A stretch of DNA of 64,000 bases from Syntrophotalea carbinolica DSM 2380 (GTDB lineage Bacteria; Desulfobacterota; Desulfuromonadia; Desulfuromonadales; Syntrophotaleaceae), in NCBI RefSeq assembly GCF_000012885.1, contig NC_007498.2, positions 1,426,001 to 1,490,000 on the forward strand, written 5' to 3'. Shown in pieces: positions 9,873 through 22,868 of the stretch. The stretch's first letter is position 1. The number at the start of each line of letters is the position of its first letter. The position numbers and the translations under genes were made by a program. A model generated the notes under the pieces. That model was not told the origin of the DNA, did not search any database, and saw nothing but the letters and a program-made list of their open reading frames with translations.

Positions 9873-11426
9873 ATGGATTTTTCAGATTTTGAGAATTCGC
9901 CCGCGGGCGAAAAAATAGCGGCCATCGAAAGCATCATTCAGGGCCACCTCGACTTACCCACTCCGCCCAACGTGGTGTTTCGTCTCCTCGAAGTCGTCAG
10001 GAATGACGAACATTCCTTTCTGGAAATTGGCAACATCATCAGCAAAGATCCCTCTTTGACGGCCAGAATGATGAAAATCGCCAATTCCTCCCTGTTCGGG
10101 TTCGGCGGAAAGATTAAAACCATAGAAAATGCTCTGACGGTTCTCGGCATAAACGTGACCCGGAATATAGCCCTGTCGTTTATGATTATGGACAGCCTGG
10201 CGGCACCTGACAGCGATCTGTTCGACATGGACTATTTCTGGAAACGTGCCATTACCGCAGCCGTGGCCGCCGAGATGTTGGCTTCCCATATCCGCGGTTC
10301 AGGCGCCGATGCTTTTTTGAGTGGCCTCCTGAAGGATATCGGCGTGCTGGTCATGTACCAGCGGATGGAGATGGAATATAAACAAATCCTTTTGCTGAAA
10401 GCTTATGCCGGAAGCGCGAGCTATCCGATCGAAAGGGAGCTTCTCGGTTTCGATCATGGCCAGCTGACCGGCTTGATGCTTAAACAGTGGGGGCTGCCGG
10501 AAAATATTTACCGGCCTATCTTTCATCATCATGACGAGGTGCGATACGATTCACCCCATGGGGATCAGGCGGCCATTTTGCAGTTTGCCGACCAGCTGTC
10601 CTCTCTTTATCACGGTGCGGCCGACCCGTCGGTTCTGGAGGAGCTGCATCGAACACTTGAGCATCGCTATGCGCTTGACAGCCAGACGATACGGCAGTTG
10701 GTCGATTCTCTGGCAGAGAGAACGGTTGAGATCCTGAGTTATTTTGATATCGATCCGGGCGAGATGAAACCCCTGTCGCGTCTATTGCAGGAAGCCAATT
10801 ACGAGCTCGGGAAGCGCTCGTTGTCCTATGAACAGATGGTGGGGGAACTCAGGCAAACTCAGGAAGAATCCCAACAATGCATCAATAAGCTCCTTGACGC
10901 CAATAAATCTCTGCGTAAACTTGCCTACCGCGATGAGTTGACCGGTCTTTACAATCAGCGTTTTTTCCTGACCGAAATGGATAAGGAATTGGCCCGGGCC
11001 AAACGCTACGGATATTCCTTGTCACTGGTGTTCTTCGACGTCGACTTCTTTAAAAATATCAATGATACCCATGGTCATCTGGCAGGGGATGCCGTATTGC
11101 GTCACGTTTCCGCGAAGGTAACCTCCTGTGTACGCAGTTGCGATACGGTTGTGCGTTACGGTGGAGACGAATTCGCGATCATCATGCCTGAAACGGATCA
11201 AGGCGATTTGGCGATTTTTACCGAGCGCCTGCGATTTGAGGTCGAAAAGATGCTGGTGCCCATGAACGGCAAGACCATCGCTGTGACCATAAGCATCGGC
11301 GGAACCAGTTTTGATGGCAGAGATGAGTCCGTAACTCGATATGTACTTTTGAATGTCGCCGATCAGGCCATTTATCAGTCAAAAAAATTGGGTCGCAATA
11401 CCGTTACCATTCAATCCGTTGCCTGA
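9873..11426 (+). CDS. HDOD-GGDEF signalling protein (probable diguanylate cyclase)
   Basis: The N-terminal HDOD domain (about 25-220; LPTPPNVVFRLLEVVRNDE, DPSLTARMMKIANS, ITAAVAAEMLA) is a degenerate HD-type output or signal domain. A predicted coiled segment (about 310-345) leads into a GGDEF domain (about 350-515). The active-site motif is intact (RYGGDEF, about 430-434). RSCD five residues before it matches the RxxD inhibitory I-site, so product inhibition by c-di-GMP is likely. There is no membrane segment. The start is uncertain: ATG 9873 is used, and GTG 9852 would add 7 residues; neither has a strong ribosome site. Confidence 0.9.
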   Translation: MDFSDFENSPAGEKIAAIESIIQGHLDLPTPPNVVFRLLEVVRNDEHSFLEIGNIISKDPSLTARMMKIANSSLFGFGGKIKTIENALTVLGINVTRNIALSFMIMDSLAAPDSDLFDMDYFWKRAITAAVAAEMLASHIRGSGADAFLSGLLKDIGVLVMYQRMEMEYKQILLLKAYAGSASYPIERELLGFDHGQLTGLMLKQWGLPENIYRPIFHHHDEVRYDSPHGDQAAILQFADQLSSLYHGAADPSVLEELHRTLEHRYALDSQTIRQLVDSLAERTVEILSYFDIDPGEMKPLSRLLQEANYELGKRSLSYEQMVGELRQTQEESQQCINKLLDANKSLRKLAYRDELTGLYNQRFFLTEMDKELARAKRYGYSLSLVFFDVDFFKNINDTHGHLAGDAVLRHVSAKVTSCVRSCDTVVRYGGDEFAIIMPETDQGDLAIFTERLRFEVEKMLVPMNGKTIAVTISIGGTSFDGRDESVTRYVLLNVADQAIYQSKKLGRNTVTIQSVA

Positions 11427-11478
11427 CGCGCATCCCTGATGCACGGTGATCCGGCAACCATTCTATTTAGGGATAATC

Positions 11479-11679
11479 ATGGATCAAAAAAAAGAATTTG
11501 TCGTGAAGATGGCCCCCAATCAGAAACTGACCATGTATCCCGCATGCGATACCTGCGATGGCAAAAAACCGGGCGTTGGTTATCTGTGCGGCAGCGATGA
11601 AGAAGGTAACGGTTTCGTTGTCTGGATCACCGATGAAAATGTGTATGAAATTATGAAAAAGCTTATCGGCCAGGATTAG
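11479..11679 (+). CDS. Small Cys-containing hypothetical protein, 66 aa
   Basis: I do not recognise the family. ATG 11479 is preceded by TAGGGAT at good distance, which favours it over an upstream in-frame start. The protein is soluble and mildly basic at the N-terminus, with a CDTC pair and a later Cys (YLCGSDEEGNGFVVW). This could be a small metal-binding or redox site, but three Cys is too few for a standard zinc ribbon. It sits about 50 bases after the HDOD-GGDEF gene. Confidence 0.6.
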   Translation: MDQKKEFVVKMAPNQKLTMYPACDTCDGKKPGVGYLCGSDEEGNGFVVWITDENVYEIMKKLIGQD

Positions 11680-11714
11680 GAGGCTGTCGGATCGTGGACA
11701 GTCCGATAGACTCC
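11679..11714 (+). terminator. Hairpin overlapping the stop of the 66-aa gene
   Basis: CTGTCGGA pairs with TCCGATAG (one G-U), extended by GGAG/CTCC across a single mismatch. There is no T-run directly after it. It probably acts as a transcript-end stabiliser together with the next hairpin. Confidence 0.4.
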
Positions 11715-11748
11715 CAAATGGGCTTTTAAGTTCATTTCCCAATGACGG

Positions 11749-11790
11749 CCGCCCCTTGCACCTTGCCGGGGGCGGATGTTTTGTCTCTTT
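11749..11790 (+). terminator. GC-rich terminator-like hairpin before glycerate kinase
   Basis: CCGCCCC (11749-11755) pairs with GGGGCGG (11769-11775) and is followed by the T-rich stretch ATGTTTTGTCTCTTT. It likely ends the transcript of the signalling gene and separates it from glycerate kinase. Confidence 0.5.
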
Positions 11791-11885
11791 ATCGCTTTTC
11801 CCTCATCGGTCAGCCGAGCATCTGTTGCTTTGGGTGACCTTGATTCCTGCTGATCCGCTTGGTTTTACCTCTGCTCGGGGGGCTT

Positions 11886-13007
11886 ATGCGTATTCTTGTA
11901 GCTTGCGATGCATTCAAGGGCAGCCTTTCTGCGCAACAAGCCTGCCGTACCGTTGCCTCAGGCATATCTGCCGTAGAGCCGGACTGGCGTCTGACCTCGG
12001 TGCCGCTGGCTGATGGCGGTGAAGGGACCGCGGAGATCCTGGTAGCCGCAGCCGGGGGCTCCTGGGTCGAGGTGCCGGATGTCATGGGACCGCTGCCGGA
12101 GATGACTCTGACGGCAGCCTACGGTTGTCTTGAGCAGCGTCGGGCAGCTGTGGTGGAAATGGCTCGCTCCAGCGGCCTGGTGCTGCTGAGAGGCGATCAG
12201 CGCCACCCTTTGCAAACCACGACCTACGGTGCCGGACAGCTTTTATCGGCAGCCATCAAAAGCGGAGTGACGCATGTCCTGTTGACGTTGGGCGGCAGCG
12301 CTACGGTCGATGGTGGTACCGGTGCCGTGCGCGCCCTCGGTTGGCGGTTTCTTGATGCCGGCGGCAAGGATATTCCTCTCGGTGGTGGGGGCTTGATCCA
12401 TTTGCAACGCATTGTGCCATCCAGCCTGTCCTTACCCCGCATTACCGTATTGTGCGATGTGACCAATCCCCTTTGCGGCCCGCAGGGCGCAGCCCAGATC
12501 TTCGCTCCACAAAAAGGGGCCACCCCGGCACAGGTTGCCATGCTGGCGGAGGGGCTGGAAAATCTGGCCCGGAGGATCAAAGACCAACTTGGTATCGATG
12601 TGGCGCATCTGCCGGGAGGCGGAGCGGCCGGAGGTTTCGGTGCAGGTGCGCAGGTCTTTATGGGGGGGCGTCTGATACCGGGTGTTTCCGCTGTGATGGA
12701 GCAGGTTCAATTCGAGCGGCAATTGGGTCAGGCCGACTGGGTGATTACCGGTGAAGGCTGTCTCGATCGCACCTCCCTGCAGGGGAAAGTGGTTAGCGGA
12801 GTGCTTGACGCAGCCCGCCGGCAGGGAGTACCGGTGGCGGTGCTTGCAGGACAGATACGCTTGACTGCGGAGGAATTGCAGCAGGCCGGTATTCGTCATG
12901 CTGTGGCGGCCATGCCGCAGGATATGCCTTTGGACGAGGCTCTGACGCGTGCGCCTGAATTGCTCGGGAAGGCTGCGCGGTCGCTTTCGGCCAGGATGCA
13001 TGGGTGA
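11886..13007 (+). CDS. Glycerate kinase (GarK/GlxK family)
   Basis: The enzyme phosphorylates D-glycerate with ATP, feeding 2-phosphoglycerate into lower glycolysis (eno is 4 kb away). ATG 11886 follows a TCGGGGGG ribosome site and gives 373 residues. The family signature start MRILVACDAFKGSLSA is present, as are PLADGGEGTAEIL, the glycine-rich GGSATVDGGTGAVRALGWRF, the LPGGGAAGGFGAG loop, and WVITGEGCLDRTSLQGK. The GarK/GlxK family makes 2-phosphoglycerate; I infer the same here. No sugar-acid genes are adjacent. Confidence 0.93.
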   Translation: MRILVACDAFKGSLSAQQACRTVASGISAVEPDWRLTSVPLADGGEGTAEILVAAAGGSWVEVPDVMGPLPEMTLTAAYGCLEQRRAAVVEMARSSGLVLLRGDQRHPLQTTTYGAGQLLSAAIKSGVTHVLLTLGGSATVDGGTGAVRALGWRFLDAGGKDIPLGGGGLIHLQRIVPSSLSLPRITVLCDVTNPLCGPQGAAQIFAPQKGATPAQVAMLAEGLENLARRIKDQLGIDVAHLPGGGAAGGFGAGAQVFMGGRLIPGVSAVMEQVQFERQLGQADWVITGEGCLDRTSLQGKVVSGVLDAARRQGVPVAVLAGQIRLTAEELQQAGIRHAVAAMPQDMPLDEALTRAPELLGKAARSLSARMHG

Positions 13008-13037
13008 ATAGGGCGGCCGGCGAGGGTTTTTGCAGGC

Positions 13038-13835
13038 TCAGGCCAATCCGCGTCGCCGTAATTCTTCTTTGACCAGCTGTCTCTGGGATGGGCTTAGACG
13101 CCGGGAGGCGGATAACTGCAGGATTTCCGGTCCCCGCATCCCAGGCATCCACAGGGTAAACCAGATACCCGGCGTGCGCGGGTGTTTGAGAATGGCGTCT
13201 CGTACACTTTTCCGTGCTTTCCATCGAGGGTGCCTTGCGATGCTGGAAATGGTTTCGGCGCTGGCGGTGGCGCCGCGTAAAAACTGGGCTATGGCCATTT
13301 CCTGCAGGCGTGGGTTCGTCAGGCAGGGATCCATGAGGGCGGCATGGCCTTCCTTGAGAAGCTCCGCGGCGATGGCCGTTGGCGCCCGGCGCGCAAGGGT
13401 GATCTTGTTGCCCAGAGGCGTGGTTGGCAGACGCTGAATGATGAGGCGCTCGGCCGCCAGTTTCTGATCGGGGGAGGCGCCGGGCAAAAAACATATATCC
13501 AGCAATTCGAACAGATGCAACTGAGGCAGCAGCGCCTGCAGGACAGGGGCCGGCAAATGGGGGTTTTTGACCAGAGCTCGACGCACTTTATGGCTATTGA
13601 GAGCCAGATCCATCTGATGTATGGCGCGCAACAGATCTTCGCTGAGATCGCGGCGTCTCAGCAGCGCCAACAGGTGAGGCTCCTCCAGTGCGCGGTTTTT
13701 GAGGGCCGCGCGCACCACCTCATGGGCGGGATCCTGGAGGATTCCGTAGAGGGCTTCGCTACTGCAGGTCAGTGCCCCATATAAGCGACTGGCTATATGG
13801 GGGCTGATAGCATGGGCTTTTCGTCGACTGTCCAT
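13038..13835 (-). CDS. Hypothetical alpha-helical repeat protein, 265 aa
   Basis: No family is recognised with certainty. The sequence is built of degenerate helical repeats of about 25-45 residues with a pattern like ALxNPxLxxxxLxxLL: VVRAALKNRALEEPHLLALL, KVRRALVKNPHLPAPVLQAL, LMDPCLTNPRLQEMAIAQF. This suggests a HEAT/ARM or leucine-rich-variant type scaffold. It is soluble and strongly basic, with no signal peptide. It lies downstream of tgt on the same strand after an 81-base gap and ends tail-to-tail with glycerate kinase. The ribosome site is weak. Confidence 0.75.
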   Translation of the reverse strand: MDSRRKAHAISPHIASRLYGALTCSSEALYGILQDPAHEVVRAALKNRALEEPHLLALLRRRDLSEDLLRAIHQMDLALNSHKVRRALVKNPHLPAPVLQALLPQLHLFELLDICFLPGASPDQKLAAERLIIQRLPTTPLGNKITLARRAPTAIAAELLKEGHAALMDPCLTNPRLQEMAIAQFLRGATASAETISSIARHPRWKARKSVRDAILKHPRTPGIWFTLWMPGMRGPEILQLSASRRLSPSQRQLVKEELRRRGLA

Positions 13836-13916
13836 ATTTTGGATAGGCGCGATGTTGAAAAACGGCCGGTGGCCCGGTGGCTTTCGCCGGTGTTGCGTTC
13901 CCCGGTCCGGATGCTT

Positions 13917-15026
13917 CTATTTGTTGGCGCCGTATTCCTCCAGGAAGTTTTTCTTGAATGCGGCAAAGTCGCCAGCTTCGATAGCCTGGCGGGCTTCTTT
14001 CATCATATTCAGATAGAAATGCACATTATGGATGGCTGCCAGGGTCGCTGACAGAATTTCGTTCGATTTGAACAGGTGATGCAGATAGGCCCGGCTGAAA
14101 TTACGGCAGCAGTAACAATCGCAGGAGGCATCCACCGGATAAAAGTCTCTGCGATAGCGACGGTTGGTCAAACGGATCCTTCCGCGCCGCGTAAAGAGCG
14201 TGGCGCTACGGGCGTAACGGGTCGGTATGACGCAGTCGAACATGTCCATGCCGCGTTCCACGCTTTCCAGAATATCTTCGGGCAAGCCCACCCCCATCAG
14301 GTAGCGCGGTTTGTTTTCAGGCAGCATGGGGGCGGTGTAGTCGACCACCTTTTTCAGCAGATCCAGCCCCTCGCCAACGCTTACTCCGCCGATGGCGTAA
14401 CCGGGGAAATTCATGGTGGTCATCTGCCGCGCGCATTCCTGACGCAGGTCTTCATAGATTCCACCCTGTACGATACCGAACAGAGCCTGGTCGGAACGAT
14501 TGTGATTTTGCAGGCAGGCTTCCGCCCAGCGCAGGGTTTTCCGGATCGACTTCGCCGCGTAATCATGGGTTGCCGGGTAGGGGATGCATTCGTCGAAGGC
14601 CATGATGATATCCGCCCCCAGGGTGTTCTGGATCGCCATGGCTTCAGCGGGCCCCAGAAAGATTTCTTCCCCGGTCATTTCGTGGCGGAAAAATACGCCG
14701 GTTTCGGTGATGCGTTTTTTGGGCAGGGAAAAGACCTGAAAACCGCCGCTGTCGGTGAGAATCGGATGGGGCCAGTTCATGAAGCTGTGCAGCCCCCCGG
14801 CTTTCTGCACCAGACCCTCTCCGGGCGCCAGATGCAGGTGGTAGGTGTTGGACAAAATAATCTGGGCTCCGGTTTCTTCGACCTGGGCCGGCGTCATGGC
14901 TTTGAGGGCGCCGTGGGTCCCGACGGGCATGAAAATCGGGGTCTCGATGGTACCGTGGGGGGTGGTCAGTCTGCCACGTCGTGCCGCGGTTTGAGAGTCG
15001 GTTGCGAGCAGTGAAAATTCAAACAT
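13917..15026 (-). CDS. tgt: tRNA-guanine (queuine) transglycosylase
   Basis: The enzyme exchanges G34 for the queuosine precursor preQ1 in GUN-anticodon tRNAs. At 369 residues it is the normal bacterial length. It shows the pocket motif ILTDSGGFQVFSL, the preQ1 recognition region FGIVQGG, the nucleophile segment FDCVIPTR, and the zinc site CDCYCCRNFSRAYLHHL. One difference from the common motif PTRNAR is PTRYAR here. queA and the preQ1 synthesis genes are not in the window. It is divergent from ftsH across about 200 bases. Confidence 0.97.
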   Translation of the reverse strand: MFEFSLLATDSQTAARRGRLTTPHGTIETPIFMPVGTHGALKAMTPAQVEETGAQIILSNTYHLHLAPGEGLVQKAGGLHSFMNWPHPILTDSGGFQVFSLPKKRITETGVFFRHEMTGEEIFLGPAEAMAIQNTLGADIIMAFDECIPYPATHDYAAKSIRKTLRWAEACLQNHNRSDQALFGIVQGGIYEDLRQECARQMTTMNFPGYAIGGVSVGEGLDLLKKVVDYTAPMLPENKPRYLMGVGLPEDILESVERGMDMFDCVIPTRYARSATLFTRRGRIRLTNRRYRRDFYPVDASCDCYCCRNFSRAYLHHLFKSNEILSATLAAIHNVHFYLNMMKEARQAIEAGDFAAFKKNFLEEYGANK

Positions 15027-15228
15027 GGTCTATGTTATCCCTGCGATTTTGAAGGTAGAATGAAAAAAGGCCCAAGCAGTTCTTGAACCTTGTCGGGACT
15101 TTATCAGAAGCTTTGTTTGAAAGCAACTATTGGGGCTATGGAAGGAGTTGTGGTCGGCCGGATTCCTGTTAGTATTTCACATGAAAATCCTGTCTGATTC
15201 AGCCATGTTGGGCGAAAGGAAATCGTTG

Positions 15229-17169
<1,941 letters not shown>

Positions 17170-17370
17170 AGGCAGGTTTTGCGGACTGACCCAGAGAGGC
17201 GACTTTTGTTCTGCAATGTCCCTGCCGCAAAAGGTTGAAGCGCCACTTCAAGGGGCGATGGCCACGGCAAATTCAATGGCGCCCCCGGTCATGACGGTAC
17301 AGATCGCCGTAGTCGCAGGGGCCTGGTAGTTTGGTCAACGGTAAAACATATCGTTATCTGCCCCCGGAAA

Positions 17371-17408
17371 CGTCAAAAGGCCTGTGAATATTCACAGGCC
17401 TTTTGACG
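17371..17408. terminator. Perfect 38-bp palindromic bidirectional terminator (ftsH/eno)
   Basis: The 19-base arms are exact reverse complements with no unpaired loop on paper; the core is GGCCTGTGAAT/ATTCACAGGCC, flanked by CAAAA and TTTTG tracts. The tracts supply T-runs in both orientations. It lies between the convergent ends of ftsH and eno, so it most likely ends both transcripts. Confidence 0.85.
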
Positions 17409-17432
17409 TTGATCATTGGCAATACGACGGAT

Positions 17433-19125
<1,693 letters not shown>

Positions 19126-20145
19126 TTGAGTACACGGAATTTCCGCGGGAGGTTTGTGGCCGAAGATCAACGGCTGGCGAACCTCCTTTTCGGTCAAGCC
19201 AATACCAATCTGAAGCAGATCGAACGAATTCTGGGGGTGCGTATCGCCTCCAAAGGGGGCGAGCTGCACATCTCCGGGGACGAGCATCAGGTTGCACTGG
19301 CTCAACGCCTGGTGGAAGAACTTTATGGCTTGTTGCAAGCCGATTACCCTATTTACCCTCCCGATGTCGATTATGCCATACGCATCCTCAGTGCCGACGG
19401 CAAGGCCCGATTGAAGGATATTTTCCTCGATACCGTTTGCATCTCCGCCCGTAAAAAAATCATCTCCCCCAAAAGCCTGGCTCAAAAAGCCTACATCGAT
19501 GCCATTCGCCGCAACGAGGTTGTTTTCGGTATCGGCCCGGCGGGTACCGGTAAAACCTATCTGGCCATGGCCATGGCCGTGTCGTTTCTGTTGAAAAAGG
19601 AAGTGGCGCGTATCGTGCTCGTACGCCCGGCCGTCGAAGCCGGCGAAAAGCTGGGTTTTTTGCCCGGAGATATTGCGGAGAAGGTCAATCCCTATCTGCG
19701 GCCGCTTTACGATGCCCTTTTCGACATGCTCGATTACGACCGGGGGCAGATGTATATCGACAAGGGGGTCATCGAAGTGGCGCCGCTGGCGTTTATGCGG
19801 GGACGAACCCTCAACGATGCTTTCGTCATTCTCGACGAGGCGCAAAACACCACCGCCGAGCAGATGAAAATGTTCCTCACGCGTCTCGGATTCGGCAGTC
19901 GGGCTGTGATTACCGGAGACATTACCCAGATCGATCTTCCCAACGAACGCAGGTCGGGGCTGCTCGAAGCCGCTGAAGTGTTGCGGGAGGTCAAAGGTAT
20001 TCATTTTAACTATTTTTCCGATCGCGACGTTGTGCGCCATCCCATCGTTCAAGCCATCGTCAAGGCTTACGACCGGAAGCGCAAACGGCCTGCAGCTTCG
20101 AAGGCAAGCGGAGGAGAAACGGATCGTCATGACCGGCAAGACTGA
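19126..20145 (+). CDS. PhoH-like ATPase
   Basis: PhoH family proteins are cytoplasmic ATPases linked to RNA metabolism and commonly found next to ybeY. TTG 19126 preceded by AAAGGA gives 339 residues and the expected N-terminus (RLANLLFGQANTNLKQIERILGV); an upstream GTG at 19018 would add 36 unlikely residues. Walker A GPAGTGKT is at about 137-144, Walker B FVILDEAQNTT follows, and then the ITGDITQIDLP sensor motif. It heads a tight operon and overlaps the next gene by 17 bases. Confidence 0.93.
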   Translation: MSTRNFRGRFVAEDQRLANLLFGQANTNLKQIERILGVRIASKGGELHISGDEHQVALAQRLVEELYGLLQADYPIYPPDVDYAIRILSADGKARLKDIFLDTVCISARKKIISPKSLAQKAYIDAIRRNEVVFGIGPAGTGKTYLAMAMAVSFLLKKEVARIVLVRPAVEAGEKLGFLPGDIAEKVNPYLRPLYDALFDMLDYDRGQMYIDKGVIEVAPLAFMRGRTLNDAFVILDEAQNTTAEQMKMFLTRLGFGSRAVITGDITQIDLPNERRSGLLEAAEVLREVKGIHFNYFSDRDVVRHPIVQAIVKAYDRKRKRPAASKASGGETDRHDRQD

Positions 20146-22462
20146 TCGTAAGCAGGAAGGCAATGTGCGTAAGGGTAAATCCGTTTTTGCCTTTATGAAC
20201 CGCCAGATTTTTACGGATTCGGCCACCCAGCGGAAGTTTTTGCTGTTGTTGGTGAGTATCCTGATCGCTTTTATCGTTATCCCCAAAGGCAGCTTTATCC
20301 CCGGCTTTTATCGCCCGGGCGACATTGCTCAGCGCAATGTCAAAGCTCCGCGCGATCTGCTCGTGCCCGATGAAGCGCTGACGGAAAAAAAACAGCGGGA
20401 TGCTGCCGACGCGGTATTGCCGCTGTACGATTACGATCCCCGCACCGGGCGCGATGTCACCGAACGCCTGAAACATGGATTCGACATGCTGCGAAAGTTG
20501 CCGGAGCCCGGACTTGCGCAGCGTCATGAGCTGGAAACCCTGCTCGGTATAAGTCTGTCGGATGCTGAAATGGCGGTGTTGCAGCAACTTGCTGCGCAGA
20601 GTGACCAGGCCCAATTGCTTGTACAAACCTTGCAACAGGTTATGCTCAATCAGATTGTCGGTAACCTCCAGCTTTTTCAAACCGGCGGTGAACGCGGCAT
20701 CGTGGTTCGTAACCTGGTAACCCGGGAGGAACGTGTCGCCCAGGGGCTTGATCAGGTGATCGGCATCGGCGATGCCCTCGATCGGGTTGCAGAAAAATCG
20801 GAGCAACTCACGGGGCTGTCCGCTGCCGACCGTAAGTTGTTGACGGTGCAGCTATCCAAGCTGTTGAGGCCCAATCTGACCTATAATCAGAGCGAGACGG
20901 AAACCCGTCGTCAACAGGGTCGTCAGGCTGTCAAGCCGGTTCTGATGCAAGTCAAAAAGGGCGAGATGGTGGTCCGGGAGGGGGAACGGGTTACCGAGGA
21001 ACAGGTCAATAAGCTCAAGGCCCTGCGGGCGCTCGGCAGCGACCAGATGTCTCTGCGCATGGCTGCCGGATTGTTTCTGATCCTGTTGCTGTTGCTGTCC
21101 GTGGCCCATCGTTACGGACGCCGGAACATCAGCAAGTATCGGCCCGATAACCGGGATCTGCTATTTATGGCGGTGACCTTCGTCGGGTTGTTTATCCTGG
21201 TTAAATTGGCGATCTTTATCTGCAGCGCCCTGGAGGGCTCTTTTCCCTATATCGAGTCTTCCACCTATTACTACGCTTTTCCCTTTGCGGTCGGCGCGAT
21301 GCTGGTGCGCATTGTCCTTAATTCCGAGGTGGCGTTGGTCTTCGGCCTGAGCTTCGCCATGGTTATCGGCCTGCTGTTCGGGGACAATCTGCATATTGCC
21401 CTGTTTGCTTTGGTGGGCAGTCTGACCGGAGGGCACTGGGTGCGTCACTGCATCCAGCGGACAACCCTCTATCAGGCCGGTTGGCGGCTGTCGATGGTCA
21501 ACGTCGGTATGGTTCTGGCCACACAACTCATCGCCGGCCGCGGTTTCGATATGCAGATGTTTTACAAAGCCGGGTTCGGTTTTGCCGGCGGATTTGTCTG
21601 CGCTCTGCTGGTGACCGGGCTGGTGCCGTTGGTCGAAACCCTGTTCAAGTACACCACCAATATCAAGCTGCTGGAACTGGCCAACATGAATACCCCGGTT
21701 CTGCGCGAGTTGATGATTCAGGCTCCGGGTACCTATCATCACTCCATCATTGTCGGCAACCTGGCCGAGGCGGCCGCCGAAACCATCGGCGCCAATCCGC
21801 TGCTTGCACGCGTGGCCGCGTATTATCACGACATCGGCAAGATTCGCAAGCCGCTCTACTTTGTCGAAAATATCGGCACCCAGGAAAATCGCCACAATAA
21901 ACTGAGCCCCTCCATGAGCGCACTGATTCTTATGTCGCATGTGAAAGAGGGGGCCGATATGGCTCGCGAGAACAAACTCGGTCAGACCCTTATCGATATC
22001 ATTCGCCAGCATCACGGTACGGCCCTGATCAAGTTTTTTTACGACAAGGCCAAAAACCAGGAAGATCCCGGCGTCCAGCAGATCAACGAACGGGATTACC
22101 GGTATCCCGGACCCAAGCCCCAGACCCGTGAAGCGGCCGTGATTATGCTGGCCGATGCCATCGAGGCGGCAAGCCGTACCCTGGCGGATCCGACACCGGC
22201 GCGGATTCAGGGCATGGTGCAGAAGATTATCAACAATATCTTTATCGATGGGCAACTCGACGAATGCGAGTTGACTCTCAAGGATCTGCACAATATAGCC
22301 AAGAGTTTTAACCGTATCCTGGCGGGGATTTTTCACCACAGGATCGATTACCCCGAGCCCGTTCACAAGGAACGGGAGAAGGAAACGGTCAAGAAAAAAA
22401 ATGGGGATGATTCACATCGAGAACCGCCAAAAGAATCAAAAGATAGCGGTGGAAACGCTTGA
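20129..22462 (+). CDS. 7TM-HD family membrane phosphodiesterase (PgpH/YqfF-like)
   Basis: Members of this family hydrolyse c-di-AMP in Firmicutes; the nucleotide used here is unproven. From ATG 20129 the product is 777 residues: a first helix at about 25-50, a large 7TM-HD extracellular domain, about seven membrane helices (around 310-520), and a C-terminal HD domain. The HD domain shows GTYHHSIIVGNLAEAAAE, the metal motif YYHDIGKIRKP (about 565), IRQHHGT and MLADAIEAASRTL. The C-terminal tail is highly charged. The start overlaps phoH by 17 bases and the end overlaps ybeY by 62 bases, indicating coupled translation. Confidence 0.93.
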   Translation: MTGKTDRKQEGNVRKGKSVFAFMNRQIFTDSATQRKFLLLLVSILIAFIVIPKGSFIPGFYRPGDIAQRNVKAPRDLLVPDEALTEKKQRDAADAVLPLYDYDPRTGRDVTERLKHGFDMLRKLPEPGLAQRHELETLLGISLSDAEMAVLQQLAAQSDQAQLLVQTLQQVMLNQIVGNLQLFQTGGERGIVVRNLVTREERVAQGLDQVIGIGDALDRVAEKSEQLTGLSAADRKLLTVQLSKLLRPNLTYNQSETETRRQQGRQAVKPVLMQVKKGEMVVREGERVTEEQVNKLKALRALGSDQMSLRMAAGLFLILLLLLSVAHRYGRRNISKYRPDNRDLLFMAVTFVGLFILVKLAIFICSALEGSFPYIESSTYYYAFPFAVGAMLVRIVLNSEVALVFGLSFAMVIGLLFGDNLHIALFALVGSLTGGHWVRHCIQRTTLYQAGWRLSMVNVGMVLATQLIAGRGFDMQMFYKAGFGFAGGFVCALLVTGLVPLVETLFKYTTNIKLLELANMNTPVLRELMIQAPGTYHHSIIVGNLAEAAAETIGANPLLARVAAYYHDIGKIRKPLYFVENIGTQENRHNKLSPSMSALILMSHVKEGADMARENKLGQTLIDIIRQHHGTALIKFFYDKAKNQEDPGVQQINERDYRYPGPKPQTREAAVIMLADAIEAASRTLADPTPARIQGMVQKIINNIFIDGQLDECELTLKDLHNIAKSFNRILAGIFHHRIDYPEPVHKEREKETVKKKNGDDSHREPPKESKDSGGNA

Positions 22463-22853
22463 AAAGGTAGCACAGAGGATCTTAAACGACTCGGAATGTC
22501 CTGATGCCGAATTATCGCTGCTGATCGTCGACGATATCGAAATACAGCAAATCAACCGTGATTATCTGCAGCGCGACAAACCCACTAATGTGATCTCCTT
22601 CGCCATGCAGGAAGGTGAGGACGTCGGTTTGCACCCCGGTTTGCTCGGCGATGTGATCATCTCCGCCGATACCGCCGCCCGGGATGCCCGCGAGGCTGAT
22701 CTGCCATTTGAAAGCGAACTCTATTTTCTGTTGCTGCACGGGGTTCTGCATTTACTCGGCTACGATCATGAGCGCGGCACCGAAGAGGATGCGCGACGCA
22801 TGGAGGCACGGGAGGCGGAATTGTTTGCCCGGATTCGGGAAGAGTTTCTATAA
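22401..22853 (+). CDS. ybeY: Endoribonuclease YbeY
   Basis: YbeY is a metal-dependent RNase needed for 16S rRNA 3'-end maturation and ribosome quality control. The 150-residue product has the UPF0054 signature with the three metal-binding His: LHGVLHLLGYDHERG. PTNVISFAMQEGED is the usual preceding motif. It starts inside the end of the 7TM-HD gene (62-base overlap); ATG 22407 is a near alternative start. The phoH-HD-ybeY order is widespread. Confidence 0.96.
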   Translation: MGMIHIENRQKNQKIAVETLEKVAQRILNDSECPDAELSLLIVDDIEIQQINRDYLQRDKPTNVISFAMQEGEDVGLHPGLLGDVIISADTAARDAREADLPFESELYFLLLHGVLHLLGYDHERGTEEDARRMEAREAELFARIREEFL

Positions 22854-22868
22854 GGCCGATCGGTAAGC

